A DNA stretch of 44,119 nucleotides from Bordetella parapertussis (lineage in GTDB: Bacteria > Pseudomonadota > Gammaproteobacteria > Burkholderiales > Burkholderiaceae_B), in assembly GCA_945895265.1 (NCBI GenBank), contig CAMDEF010000036.1, positions 1 through 44,119 on the forward strand, written 5' to 3'. Both the position numbers and the translations under genes were made by a program. A model generated the notes under the pieces. It saw only the letters and a list, made by a program, of their open reading frames with translations. It had not been told where the DNA came from and did not search any database. Shown piece by piece: positions 1 to 7,969 of the stretch. The stretch's first letter is position 1. The number at the start of each line of letters is the position of its first letter.

Positions 1-753
1 GCGATCTTAGCGACTCGGTTAGCTGAACAGGATTTCACCTGTGCGCCTGATGCGATCGAAGGTAAATTTGGCTTTATGAAGGTGTTTGGTGGTGCGGCAC
101 CAGCGAGTTACGCCAAAGCTTGGGGGCAGCCGCTAGAAATTTTGACTGAGACCGGGATTGGCTTAAAAGCGTACCCTTGCTGCGCGGCCACACATCCAGC
201 GATTGATGCCACACGTGCCTTACGTGAAACACTCAGCGGCAGTTCTGTTGAAGATATCGAATCCATGCGGGTAGGGGCCTCACGCTTTGCCATGCAGCCC
301 TTGATTTACGACATCCCGACTACAGGCTTGGAGGGTAAGTTCAGTATGCGCTACTGCATCGCGTCGGCGATGATTGATGGTGCGGTCAAGATCGGAACGT
401 TCGAACCTGATCAAATCAAGCGCCCAGCGATCGAGCGCTTAATGACAAAAATTACGGTTGAAATTGACCCTCTTGTCGCAGATGATCACGAATTTGCTGC
501 GATCGTTGACCTTAAATTGAAGTCTGGTCGTGAAGAATCAATACGTATCGATGTGGCCAGTGGTAAGCCGGGTAATTGGTTGAGTGCAGCTCTATTAAAA
601 GAAAAATTCTTTGATTGCCTGGGGGCAGAGCGGCTCAATAGCCAGCCTGGTCAAGCATTATTTGTTGCGGCACAGCACTTGGCAACTCAAAACTCGATCG
701 AAGCACTTTATCGGGCTCTAGTGCAAACCTTGGGTGAGGAGTCTGTGAGTTAG
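1..753 (+). CDS. MmgE/PrpD family protein (C-terminal part, cut by window start)
   Basis: The reading frame is open from base 1 and ends at TAG 751-753, so about 250 C-terminal residues of a protein normally near 450 are visible. The sequence resembles the MmgE/PrpD (2-methylcitrate dehydratase-like) family. It has the family's K-x-Y-P-x-C-x-x-x-H stretch (window residues 56-65) and the closing helical domain. Members dehydrate or isomerise small tricarboxylic or related acids in the cytoplasm, but the substrate is not predictable here. The Met at 76 is internal and not the true start. A second, complete family member lies at 3367-4710, so two paralogues flank the Bug/lactonase pair. Family confidence is high and function unknown. 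Confidence 0.85.
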   Translation, partial: AILATRLAEQDFTCAPDAIEGKFGFMKVFGGAAPASYAKAWGQPLEILTETGIGLKAYPCCAATHPAIDATRALRETLSGSSVEDIESMRVGASRFAMQPLIYDIPTTGLEGKFSMRYCIASAMIDGAVKIGTFEPDQIKRPAIERLMTKITVEIDPLVADDHEFAAIVDLKLKSGREESIRIDVASGKPGNWLSAALLKEKFFDCLGAERLNSQPGQALFVAAQHLATQNSIEALYRALVQTLGEESVS

Positions 754-1066
754 CGCTAGTGATAAAGCAGCAGTGTTTTTTCAAAAGGTCATCAGGTATT
801 TGCAAGATATCGCCGGTGTGATTCGAAGTATGAATGCAGGGCCGCGCTGCACAACGTTACACATCATGTTCAACAGTGAGGAAGACCAAAAATCGAGCGA
901 TTTAAGCCAAGGTCATGAATCAAGCCTTGATTGCTAAGCTTCAAAACTTGCCGTCAGACCAGGTTTAGTGGGCGCGGCGTATACGTTCAGCGTGTATCCC
1001 ATCATGACGATGGAACGCTGAGATGAACTATTTCATTTGAAGATCGAAGAGACCTAGGTCAATCGC
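754..1066. other. Intergenic stretch with no supported gene
   Basis: These 313 bases lie between two convergent genes. Short open frames exist, including a 54-codon plus-strand frame ending near 936 and a 17-codon fragment at 914-964 that faintly recalls the start of small DUF2281-type antitoxins. None has a convincing ribosome site or family match. A 10-bp perfect palindrome, GACCTAGGTC, sits at 1051-1060 just beyond the lactonase stop. The stretch may hold decayed gene remains, but nothing can be called. Confidence 0.5.
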
Positions 1067-2218
1067 TCAGGTATTGGGGACAATGCCAACCCAAAACAGC
1101 CTATCCGACCTAACGTCGACATCATATTTTCGCAAGAAACGCAGTGTGCCATCGTCTTGAATGCGAAAGACAGAGAGCCCGCCGGGTACGTGTTGAATCG
1201 CTCCGTTGACCAGAGCATCGCGGGCAATCATGCAGCCTGCAATCAGAATCGTGCCACTTGGATCGATCGAAAATGTGCGAACGTGCATACCACGCGTATC
1301 TTCAGTGTGAATCAGGGTTGGTTCACCGGTGTGGGCGTGAATTGAAAAGGTGCTGATTGTATTTTCAGCACCATTGAATATTTTCGTGCCGTTGTGATCA
1401 ATGGTTCCATCGGCACGATTTGAAACATACACAAACTTACCATTCGGATGCACATGAATGGCGCCCACCAACTGGCGAGGCTTGAGTAACTCGGGCTGCG
1501 CGAGCGTAGTCTTGCGCCACAGGGGGCCAACGACTGTTTTGCCGAGTTCAAAAAAAGCGATTTGATTTTGACGCTCGATCGATAGGTACATCCAGGGTTT
1601 TGTTGGATGAAAGTCTACATGCCGAGGGCCAAATTCGTATCCTGCATTTGGAATGAGTTTTTGACGATGCGTCAGGATGCCATCGATAAAATCGAAGATT
1701 TCAATTGCGCCAGGTAATTCTGGAGTGCCGTGTTCGGGATCATTGCCGCGCACAGGTAAAACGACTCGATGATTGTCGGGGGCGACAACAATTTGATGTG
1801 CGCAAGCACCTAAATCAAAAACATGTTGTTTAACCTCTTCGCCAATTGATCCATCCCTTTTGATGCGATGTATGCTGAGAGCGCTTGGGTCGTTATAGGC
1901 TAGCAAGACGTGCTGCGAGGTACGATCACTTGTAATGTGCACAGGGCGAGAGTGTAACGGTGTTGGAAGACCTTCTAGTTTTAACGAACCGTCGCTTTGA
2001 ATGGTCAACGCGCAAACAAAATGTTGAGTTCCAGCCTTGCCAGGTCCGCCATCGCTACAGGCCGCATATAGAATCGGCTTGGTGGCGTGCCTCCAAGCGT
2101 ATTGAAGGCCGGCAGGTAGCGTAAGCGCGCTGCGCTCGGTTAGAGAGCCATCGCTAATGTTTAAACTGTATTGGCTGAGATGCGCGCCTACTGCCGCATA
2201 GACAAAGAATGCATTCAT
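1067..2218 (-). CDS. Beta-propeller lactonase family protein (6-phosphogluconolactonase-like)
   Basis: The product is 383 residues from the ATG at 2218. Upstream in-frame codons overlap the preceding Bug gene and are unlikely to be used. The protein shows the repeated blade pattern of the cytoplasmic seven-bladed lactonase family (Pgl/YbhE type), with recurring segments such as RPVHITSD, GPRHVDFHP and IHVHPNGKFVYVSNR. The family includes 6-phosphogluconolactonase and carboxymuconate cycloisomerase-like propellers. A catabolic lactonase role is more likely here than sugar phosphate metabolism, because the gene follows a Bug receptor gene (stop 2235) by only 16 bp on the same strand. No signal peptide is evident. 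The exact substrate is unknown. Confidence 0.8.
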   Translation of the reverse strand: MNAFFVYAAVGAHLSQYSLNISDGSLTERSALTLPAGLQYAWRHATKPILYAACSDGGPGKAGTQHFVCALTIQSDGSLKLEGLPTPLHSRPVHITSDRTSQHVLLAYNDPSALSIHRIKRDGSIGEEVKQHVFDLGACAHQIVVAPDNHRVVLPVRGNDPEHGTPELPGAIEIFDFIDGILTHRQKLIPNAGYEFGPRHVDFHPTKPWMYLSIERQNQIAFFELGKTVVGPLWRKTTLAQPELLKPRQLVGAIHVHPNGKFVYVSNRADGTIDHNGTKIFNGAENTISTFSIHAHTGEPTLIHTEDTRGMHVRTFSIDPSGTILIAGCMIARDALVNGAIQHVPGGLSVFRIQDDGTLRFLRKYDVDVRSDRLFWVGIVPNT

Positions 2219-2234
2219 GATACTTTTACAATAT

Positions 2235-3203
2235 TCAGTTGACGGCAATGCCCGCTTTCTTGACAATCGGTGGCCACTGTTTGAGTTCGCGTGCAACCAG
2301 TTCATCGACGTAGCTGCCCGGCTTTGCAATGATTCTGACGCCGTCAGCCGTTAGGCGTTCAACGATTTGCGGATCTTGTAAGGTGCGAACAAAGGCTTTC
2401 TCTAGAGTTTGTACAACATTTTTAGGTGTTCCAGCGGGTGCAAGCACTGCCATCCAAAAGGTGGTTTCAAATCCTGGAAAACCTAGTTCGGCAACCGTCG
2501 GCAAGTCTGGAATTTGCGGCATACGCTCTGAGCTGGTTACCGCGAGCGGAATGATTTTACCTGCCTTGATTTGTACAGCAGAAGTCGGAAAGGCATCAAC
2601 CTTGAATTGATAGACCCCTCCCAACAAATCGATCATGGCAGGCCCTGCTCCTTTGTATGGGACATGTACCATTTCAATTCCTGCGCGGTCGATAAACAAC
2701 TCGGTGGCAAGATGAGGAAATGTGCCGGAGCCCGCGGTCCCATAGTGCATCGGAGGTGACGTTTTTTTTGCGAGTGCAATAAATTCTGGCAAGGTCTTGG
2801 CTGGAACCGAGGGATGAATAACGACCAAACCGGGTGTATCCCCAACCATGATGACGGACGTAAAGCTTTTGACTGAATCGTATCCAAGAGATTTGTAGAT
2901 TGAGGGGTTGGCAGTGTGTGAATTAGTCGCCATCAATAAGGTGTACCCGTCTGCAGGAGCTGACGCAACGATCTGAGTACCGATCGTCGCACCGGCGCCA
3001 CCTTTGTTTTCGATGACGACGGTCTGGCCTAGTGCTTCGCCAAGTTTTTGAGAAATTCGTCTTGCAACGACATCAGTGGTACCGTTTGGTGGGAAAGGCA
3101 CAATTAAATGTATTGATTTTTCAGGAAAGGCTGCTTGCGTTGTGAAGCCGACGCACAGTAACGCTGAAGCGATGGCCAGTTGTATACCTTTTAGGCGCTG
3201 CAT
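2235..3203 (-). CDS. Bug family tripartite tricarboxylate transporter receptor
   Basis: The product is a 322-residue periplasmic binding protein. The ATG at 3203 is chosen because GGAG lies 7 bases upstream; an in-frame ATG 36 bases earlier lacks such a site. The N-terminus is a Sec signal peptide (basic start, hydrophobic core, cleavage near TQA-A). The mature part has Bug hallmarks: HLIVPFPPNGTTD, VIENKGGAGATIGT, and APADGYTLL. Bug proteins bind small carboxylates and deliver them to TctA/TctB-type permeases, none of which are encoded nearby. The gene heads an operon with the lactonase (16-bp gap) and is divergent from an MmgE/PrpD gene, which suggests a shared substrate pathway and shared control. 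Confidence 0.92.
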   Translation of the reverse strand: MQRLKGIQLAIASALLCVGFTTQAAFPEKSIHLIVPFPPNGTTDVVARRISQKLGEALGQTVVIENKGGAGATIGTQIVASAPADGYTLLMATNSHTANPSIYKSLGYDSVKSFTSVIMVGDTPGLVVIHPSVPAKTLPEFIALAKKTSPPMHYGTAGSGTFPHLATELFIDRAGIEMVHVPYKGAGPAMIDLLGGVYQFKVDAFPTSAVQIKAGKIIPLAVTSSERMPQIPDLPTVAELGFPGFETTFWMAVLAPAGTPKNVVQTLEKAFVRTLQDPQIVERLTADGVRIIAKPGSYVDELVARELKQWPPIVKKAGIAVN

Positions 3204-3366
3204 CTTGTTCTCCTTTATTGATGACATTGACTGAATCAACGTATTGTTTGTTTCTTAATAGCTTTCTTTAATTGTTATGTTCATTACGCTATATTTTTTT
3301 GATTGTATACAACAACGTTCGTTATACCTACAATCAAATAAAAATAAACTGAACGAGGTGACAAAA
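3204..3366. promoter_or_regulatory. Divergent regulatory region with TTGTATACAA palindrome
   Basis: This AT-rich 163-bp gap separates the divergent Bug receptor and MmgE/PrpD genes. A perfect 10-bp palindrome, TTGTATACAA, lies at 3303-3312, about 54 bp upstream of the MmgE/PrpD ATG. Palindromes of this form are typical of GntR-family (FadR/FCD subgroup) operators, so it is a candidate binding site controlling both transcripts. No regulator gene is in the window. The palindrome is seen directly; its role is inferred. Confidence 0.45.
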
Positions 3367-4710
3367 ATGAGTCCGATCAATACCGTCAGCGGCAAACTTG
3401 CAGATTTCATTTGCAATCTGCAGATTGAGCAGCTACCCAAGAGTGTCATTGAAAGAACAAAGACGCGTCTCTTGGACTGCCTCGCAACAGGCTTAGCGGC
3501 GCATGGCTTGCATGTGCCTAGTGTTGTGCTGGCTTTTACAGAAGGCGGTGTTGGGCCGGCGCGTGTCATTGGCTATCAAAAATCGTTACCTATTGTGGAT
3601 GCCGCTTTTGTGAACGCAACGCTGATCAATGGTCGAAGCCAAGATGACTTTATGCAGAAGTCTCATCCGGGAGCCTTGACGATCCCGGCCGCGTTGGGGT
3701 TCGCGCAAGCGTTCAAGCGTGGCGGTGCGGATGTGCTGGTGGGCATGGTGGCGGGGTATGAGGTAGTTGGGCGAATGTATATGGGTGCGCCTGGCATGTT
3801 GCCAAAATTTCGAGCATCTGGTGTCGCTGGTACGGTTGGGGCAGCTGCAACAGCTGCCAAAATGCTAAGACTGAACTCGACGTTGATGATGAATGCGTTG
3901 GGTTGTTCTGCTGTGTTTGCTCACGGCTTTGGACAAGGATTTTTTGCTGGCACCAACGAAGTGAAGCTCAATGTCGGAATGGCTAGTCGGAACGGCGTGA
4001 CTGCGGCATTGCTTGCGAAGCACGGTGCTACCGCTTCAGCGCTCGCGTTTGAGGGTGAGGCGGGTTACTTCCGGGCCTTCGACGGTTCACTTGAGCATGC
4101 TGAAGCAGCAACCCGAGGCTTGGGTGAAAGTTATCTGATTGAAGAAACCGTTTATAAAGAATGCCCTGTTTGTATTTTTACACAGACTCCGATTGCGTTA
4201 GCTCGTACCCTTGCCGCAAAGATTGATCTGAATAAAATTCAAAAGGTGGTAGTGACATCTCCTGAACTCACACATACCAATCCTGGCTTTACGAATGTTG
4301 CGCCCTATCAGACCCATCTTCAGGCAGTCGTGAGTGCAAGATTTTGTACCGCAGCGGCTTTGTTAGGTCGTCCGGTAGAAGACTATGACTACTACGACGA
4401 GTTGCAAGACCCCGAGTTACTACATTTAGCTGAGAAGATTGAGCTACGGATGCGCGAGCATGATACCGATACGGTTGACGTCGAAGTTTTTCAAACCGAT
4501 GGCGTGATTCGAGCGAGTGGAACTGAAAACGAAACGCTTTTCCCGAGCCTCGATAAGGTCATTGCAAAATTCTTTCGAATCACATCAGACTTACCGGGTC
4601 TTGATCGAGACCGTATCGTTGAGACTGTGATGACATTGGATCAGGTGGCCGATATCCAAGAACTAATGAAACTGCTCGTGATCAGTGAAGCGTTGACTGC
4701 CGCTCGTTAG
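3367..4710 (+). CDS. MmgE/PrpD family protein
   Basis: The product is 447 residues, the usual length for the family. The start is ATG 3367 with GAGG about 8 bases upstream; the longer upstream frame would run through the regulatory region. It is a cytoplasmic protein of the 2-methylcitrate dehydratase/cis-aconitate decarboxylase superfamily. Visible features are the N-terminal all-helical domain, a segment NGRSQDDFMQKSHPGAL (HPG motif), and the conserved Y-K-E-C-P-V-C stretch before the second domain. The gene is divergent from a Bug receptor and lactonase pair, and convergent with the nitrile hydratase operon. The reaction is probably (de)hydration of an imported di- or tricarboxylate, which cannot be specified. 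The stop codon lies inside a strong hairpin. Confidence 0.88.
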   Translation: MSPINTVSGKLADFICNLQIEQLPKSVIERTKTRLLDCLATGLAAHGLHVPSVVLAFTEGGVGPARVIGYQKSLPIVDAAFVNATLINGRSQDDFMQKSHPGALTIPAALGFAQAFKRGGADVLVGMVAGYEVVGRMYMGAPGMLPKFRASGVAGTVGAAATAAKMLRLNSTLMMNALGCSAVFAHGFGQGFFAGTNEVKLNVGMASRNGVTAALLAKHGATASALAFEGEAGYFRAFDGSLEHAEAATRGLGESYLIEETVYKECPVCIFTQTPIALARTLAAKIDLNKIQKVVVTSPELTHTNPGFTNVAPYQTHLQAVVSARFCTAAALLGRPVEDYDYYDELQDPELLHLAEKIELRMREHDTDTVDVEVFQTDGVIRASGTENETLFPSLDKVIAKFFRITSDLPGLDRDRIVETVMTLDQVADIQELMKLLVISEALTAAR

Positions 4711-4726
4711 CAAGCGGCAGTCAACG
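4691..4726. terminator. Perfect 14-bp hairpin between convergent genes
   Basis: CGTTGACTGCCGCT (4691-4704) pairs perfectly with its reverse complement at 4713-4726 across an 8-base loop. The left arm and loop contain the last codons and TAG of the MmgE/PrpD gene. The structure is symmetric and sits 17 bp from the nitrile hydratase alpha stop, so it may serve both transcripts. No T-run follows on either strand, so it could instead protect RNA 3' ends or work with Rho. Confidence 0.6.
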
Positions 4727-4742
4727 GACTGCAGGTCGCGCG

Positions 4743-5417
4743 TCAAGGCTTTAGTGCGACCGAAGTCCCAATCATCGAGTCACGGGTCACTAAGTCTGCC
4801 AACTGAGCTTCGGTCATGCCCTCAGTGCCACTGGGTCGATTTGGCAAGACTAAAAAGCGAAGATCCGCAGTGCTATCTGACACTCGAACTTCAACGCTAT
4901 CAGGGATGTTTGTCCCAAACTCAGCAAGCACTTTGCGGGGTTCGACGACGACACGCGAGCGATAGTCGATCGACTTGTACCAAGCAGGCGGGATGCCCAA
5001 CAGCATGCGTGGATAGCACGAGCAAAGTGTGCACACCACGACGTTGTGTACGGTAGGTGTGTTTTCAAGTACGACAAGTTCTAGTGGCGTGATGATGTCG
5101 AGTTCAAAGTGCTGGTTGATCGTTTTAAGTGGGTCTGCCAGCAATTGCTTTTTAAAGACTGGATCAATCCAAGCTTTTGCGACGATCTTCCCGCCGATTG
5201 CTGGTGAAAGACTATCTTGTTTATCAATTTGCGCATGTAACTCGGCAGCAGTAATAATGCCTTTCTCATCTAACAATTCGCGAATCGCGGTCTGCAGTAA
5301 CACCTCATAGCGATCGTAACCATCGTCATCATCTGGTGCCGGCGGGCTGTGAGGGTGCGCGTGACCATGAGAATGATCGTGGTCGTGGTCGTGGTGGTGT
5401 CCGTGGTTTGAACTCAT
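4743..5417 (-). CDS. Cobalt-type nitrile hydratase alpha subunit / thiocyanate hydrolase gamma-like, His-rich N-terminus
   Basis: The product is 224 residues. The metal-binding claw Cys129-Thr-Leu-Cys132-Ser-Cys134 followed by Tyr-Pro is the cobalt type, since iron enzymes have Ser in place of Thr. The closing segment with DSTADLRFLVLP, RPSGTEG and VTRDSMIG is classic for the alpha subunit. Such enzymes hydrate nitriles to amides; the homologous thiocyanate hydrolase gamma subunit hydrolyses thiocyanate. Unusually, residues 5-23 contain 11 histidines alternating with Asp, Gly and Ser, as in metallochaperones. The ATG overlaps the stop of the preceding gene (ATGA), so the three subunit genes are coupled. 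No activator or cobalt chaperone gene is nearby. The claw is certain; nitrile versus thiocyanate specificity is open. Confidence 0.93.
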   Translation of the reverse strand: MSSNHGHHHDHDHDHSHGHAHPHSPPAPDDDDGYDRYEVLLQTAIRELLDEKGIITAAELHAQIDKQDSLSPAIGGKIVAKAWIDPVFKKQLLADPLKTINQHFELDIITPLELVVLENTPTVHNVVVCTLCSCYPRMLLGIPPAWYKSIDYRSRVVVEPRKVLAEFGTNIPDSVEVRVSDSTADLRFLVLPNRPSGTEGMTEAQLADLVTRDSMIGTSVALKP

Positions 5418-5734
5418 GCTTTTTCTCCGGCGAGCGGTTCGATCCAGTGATCGTAGATATCAGCGACAACAGTGTCTTTTGGGCTGCCCGAATAGTTTGG
5501 CCATACGTCAGCTTGTTTAAAGCGCACGCGGTAGAGCACGCGCAGCGGCAGGCCTGGTTTGTGAAACGCCAGCAATGAAGGATCGCGGAAGCAACCCATT
5601 ACATCGGTAATTTCACCTTCGATGCCGCGCAAGTAAAACGGCGTGCGGCAATGTTGCTCGGGCGGGTGCTTGCGCACGCGAACGGGTGCACCGACCGGTA
5701 GTGCTTGACCTGGACGTATCGCAAAGGCTGTCAT
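5414..5734 (-). CDS. Nitrile hydratase beta subunit, C-terminal half (thiocyanate hydrolase alpha-like)
   Basis: The product is 106 residues, about half a normal beta subunit. It corresponds to the C-terminal SH3-like barrel of nitrile hydratase beta. Visible matches are an H-C-R-T-P-x-Y-x-R-G segment (residues 28-37), VLYRVRF, and VADIYDHWIEP, which parallel the conserved HxR-P-RY-RG, LY-V-F and D-x-W-x-x-Y-L-E-P patterns of beta subunits. Start and stop overlap both neighbours by four bases, so it is a true separate cistron and not a frameshift break. The same split is known in thiocyanate hydrolase (ScnA) and toyocamycin nitrile hydratase. It should assemble with the 4743-5417 and 5731-6054 products. 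Confidence 0.9.
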   Translation of the reverse strand: MTAFAIRPGQALPVGAPVRVRKHPPEQHCRTPFYLRGIEGEITDVMGCFRDPSLLAFHKPGLPLRVLYRVRFKQADVWPNYSGSPKDTVVADIYDHWIEPLAGEKA

Positions 5735-6054
5735 GCTGCCACCTTTTTATGTTTTGCACGTAATTGTTCGACCCGAGCTTCGATTTCTTCGCGGCTCAAT
5801 ACTTGCTGTTCAATGATGAGGTCGCGTACGGCCCGAATCCACTTATCGTAATAGCCAAGATTTCGATAGTCTTCTTCAGTATTTGATTCGATCGCTCTGC
5901 GCATCGCATCAACGGAAAAGGCCTCAAGTTTGGGACCAGATAGGATTCTTAAAATGGCATCCACACGTTTCTCGTGCAGGGTACTAGGATGTTCGTCTTG
6001 GCAGACTGGGCCAGCGGGTAAGCCGCCAATATCATTGACTTTACGTTCTGTCAT
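5731..6054 (-). CDS. Nitrile hydratase beta subunit, N-terminal half (thiocyanate hydrolase beta-like)
   Basis: The product is 107 residues matching the N-terminal helical half of nitrile hydratase beta: VNDIGGLPAGPV near the start (compare the family's DTGGM-G-GPV), then helices ending in YYDKWIRAVRDLI and REEIEARV (compare YY-x-x-W and E-x-R). Nitrile hydratase activator proteins also resemble this region. The adjacent C-terminal half and the coupled ATGA overlap make a structural subunit more likely. Gene order N-half, C-half, alpha is the order known for scnB-scnA-scnC. It starts 15 bp after the ABC ATPase gene, so it appears to be co-transcribed with the importer. Start ATG 6054 has GAG 6 bases upstream. 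Confidence 0.88.
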   Translation of the reverse strand: MTERKVNDIGGLPAGPVCQDEHPSTLHEKRVDAILRILSGPKLEAFSVDAMRRAIESNTEEDYRNLGYYDKWIRAVRDLIIEQQVLSREEIEARVEQLRAKHKKVAA

Positions 6055-6069
6055 ATTGAGCTCGTTGGG

Positions 6070-7146
6070 TTAATTGCTAAAAAGTTGTAGACGGAGTGGA
6101 TCTAAGCGTAACGCAATTTTCAAGCCTTGTTGCATTAAGTTTAACCTTTGAACGCTGCTTGCATCTGATTGTGCCTTGATGGGGGTCCCATCAGATAAGC
6201 GGCAATGCACTTCTACCAGCCCACCTTTGTATACGCACTCAACGGTGGTCGCCTCGAGGGTGTCGATCGCAAGCTCGGATATTGGCAAAATGTGTGTATG
6301 CTCTGGTCGAATGGCAGCCGTGATGCGCGCGCCCAAATCAAAAGTACATTGTTCGACTTGAATGAAGTAAGTTTGGTAGCCAGATAAGGTAGCGCCGCTC
6401 GCCTCGCGGCGATTGACGATCATAGAAAGAATATTTGAACTACCCAAAAACTCCATGACCTTTAGGGAGGAGGGTGTCTCATACAAGTTGACGGGTTTGC
6501 CGATTTCTTTGATTTGACCGTCAAACATGACCGCAACACGATCGGCAAGTGACAACGCCTCTTCTTGGTCATGCGTGACGATAATAGTCGTAATGCCAAG
6601 TTTTTTTTGAAGCTGTTTGAGCTCTACCTGCATTTGATCCCGTAGTTTTCGGTCGAGTGCGCCGAGGGGTTCGTCTAGCAAGAGAATATCTGGTTGAATG
6701 ACCAGCGCTCGAGCTAGTGCGATGCGCTGTCGCTGCCCACCCGAAAGCTGCGAAGGCATTCGGTCTTTCATGTGCAAGAGTTGCACCATCGCCAAGGCTT
6801 GTTCAACTTGGCTGGCTCTAGCACTGCCGTCAATTTTTCGCATACGCAAACCATAACCCACGTTTTCGCTAACGGTCATGTGTGGAAAAAGCGCGTAGTC
6901 TTGAAAAACTAGGCCAACATTGCGTTTGTTCGGCGGTAAGTTTTTTGTCGATTTTCCAGCAATGCTGACATGCCCTTCTTGAGGGACGATGAACCCAGCG
7001 ATTGTTCTTAAGGTCGTCGTTTTCCCGCAGCCAGAGGGGCCCAGTAAAGCCACGCATTCACCTTGTGCCACGTTCAAATCGATGTTCTTAAGAACGTGTT
7101 GCGCTCCTAGCCAAACATTGACGCCTTCAAGTTCTAATCCCGGCAT
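6070..7146 (-). CDS. ABC transporter ATP-binding protein, polyamine type (PotA-like)
   Basis: The product is 358 residues from ATG 7146, which follows AGAGG and sits 10 bases after the upstream permease stop. Longer in-frame starts lie inside that permease gene. It has Walker A GPSGCGKTTT, Q-loop VFQDYALFPHMT, signature LSGGQRQRIALARAL, Walker B ILLLDEPLGALD, and the H-loop ITHDQEEAL. A C-terminal TOBE-like domain from about residue 240 (ending LRLDPLRLQLF) places it with the spermidine/putrescine and ferric/thiamine importers. It energises the two permeases at 7157-8852. Direct linkage to a nitrile hydratase suggests import of a nitrile, thiocyanate-like or amide compound, but this is inference. 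Confidence 0.93.
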   Translation of the reverse strand: MPGLELEGVNVWLGAQHVLKNIDLNVAQGECVALLGPSGCGKTTTLRTIAGFIVPQEGHVSIAGKSTKNLPPNKRNVGLVFQDYALFPHMTVSENVGYGLRMRKIDGSARASQVEQALAMVQLLHMKDRMPSQLSGGQRQRIALARALVIQPDILLLDEPLGALDRKLRDQMQVELKQLQKKLGITTIIVTHDQEEALSLADRVAVMFDGQIKEIGKPVNLYETPSSLKVMEFLGSSNILSMIVNRREASGATLSGYQTYFIQVEQCTFDLGARITAAIRPEHTHILPISELAIDTLEATTVECVYKGGLVEVHCRLSDGTPIKAQSDASSVQRLNLMQQGLKIALRLDPLRLQLFSN

Positions 7147-7156
7147 GCTTCGGCCT

Positions 7157-7969
7157 CTAGTGAATTGCATACGAAATGATGCGCCAGCGTTTTTCAGCAA
7201 AGAAAATAATGATGCTGACAATCGCAATGTACAACGACGAAAAAGCCGCTGGCGTAGGATCTAGGTTTTGTGTAATGTAATTAAAAAGTTCAATCGGCAT
7301 AGTTGTTAGCCCACCACGCACCAAGAAAATACTGATTGGGTAGTTATCAAAGCTAATTAAAAAGGCAAAAATAAATCCGCTAATCAGACCAGGTTTCATC
7401 TGTGGCAATGTGATCGTCATGAATACCTGCAAGCGGGTCGCACCTAGAGATCCTGCGGCTTCTTCAAGTGAAATATTTGAAAGTGTTAGTGACGCGACTA
7501 GGGTACGAACTGGATAGGCGAGCACCAACACGATGTGACCAATTAAAAGACTGTACCAAGTAAAAGCAGTTCCAATCAGAATAAAAAACTGGACGAGAGC
7601 GATTCCAATTGCCACCATGGGAATCGTGATCGGCGACACCAAAAAAGCGGTAATGGCGGCTTTTGCTGGTAGCTCGGTACGAACCAGGGCCAAGCTTGCG
7701 CAGATGCCAAAGAGGGTTGCCACCGTCGCACTCGCGAGGGCGACTAGCGCACTGATGAGCGTGGCGTGCCCGATTCGATGGATCTTTGCGATGTTTCCGT
7801 ACCAGTCGATTGACAGTGCTTTGGGTGGAAATTCGATAAAAAATGAGGCGTTAAACGAAACAATGACGGTCAGAAAAACCGGAAAGACCAAAAACACAAT
7901 AGTGAGCCAGCCTATCGTATGCACAACGGCCTGATAATTACTGGCTTGATATTCGCTAGACCGTTGCAC
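7157..7969 (-). CDS. ABC transporter permease, PotC-like
   Basis: The product is a 270-residue inner-membrane permease with about six hydrophobic helices. The binding-protein-dependent permease loop EEAAGSLGATRLQVFMTITLPQMKPGL (around residues 160-185) is the EAA motif that contacts the ATPase. The start is GTG 7969, supported by AAAGG 6 bases upstream, and it overlaps the end of the first permease gene by 14 bp, which indicates translational coupling. It pairs with the 7956-8852 permease. Its second-position place and length match PotC and related polyamine importers. Substrate is unknown. Confidence 0.92.
   Translation of the reverse strand: MQRSSEYQASNYQAVVHTIGWLTIVFLVFPVFLTVIVSFNASFFIEFPPKALSIDWYGNIAKIHRIGHATLISALVALASATVATLFGICASLALVRTELPAKAAITAFLVSPITIPMVAIGIALVQFFILIGTAFTWYSLLIGHIVLVLAYPVRTLVASLTLSNISLEEAAGSLGATRLQVFMTITLPQMKPGLISGFIFAFLISFDNYPISIFLVRGGLTTMPIELFNYITQNLDPTPAAFSSLYIAIVSIIIFFAEKRWRIISYAIH

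Noticed and set aside
914..964. Short frame resembling the start of a DUF2281-type antitoxin
   Set aside because: Only about 16 residues look similar before a stop, and the following sequence does not continue the family pattern in any frame.
1..4710. The two MmgE/PrpD genes as a recent duplication flanking a mobile segment
   Set aside because: Their C-terminal sequences differ widely and no repeats or integrase genes flank the segment.
4743..6054. A frameshifted single beta subunit gene instead of two genes
   Set aside because: Each half has its own start, ATGA overlaps with neighbours, and the split matches known three-subunit enzymes.
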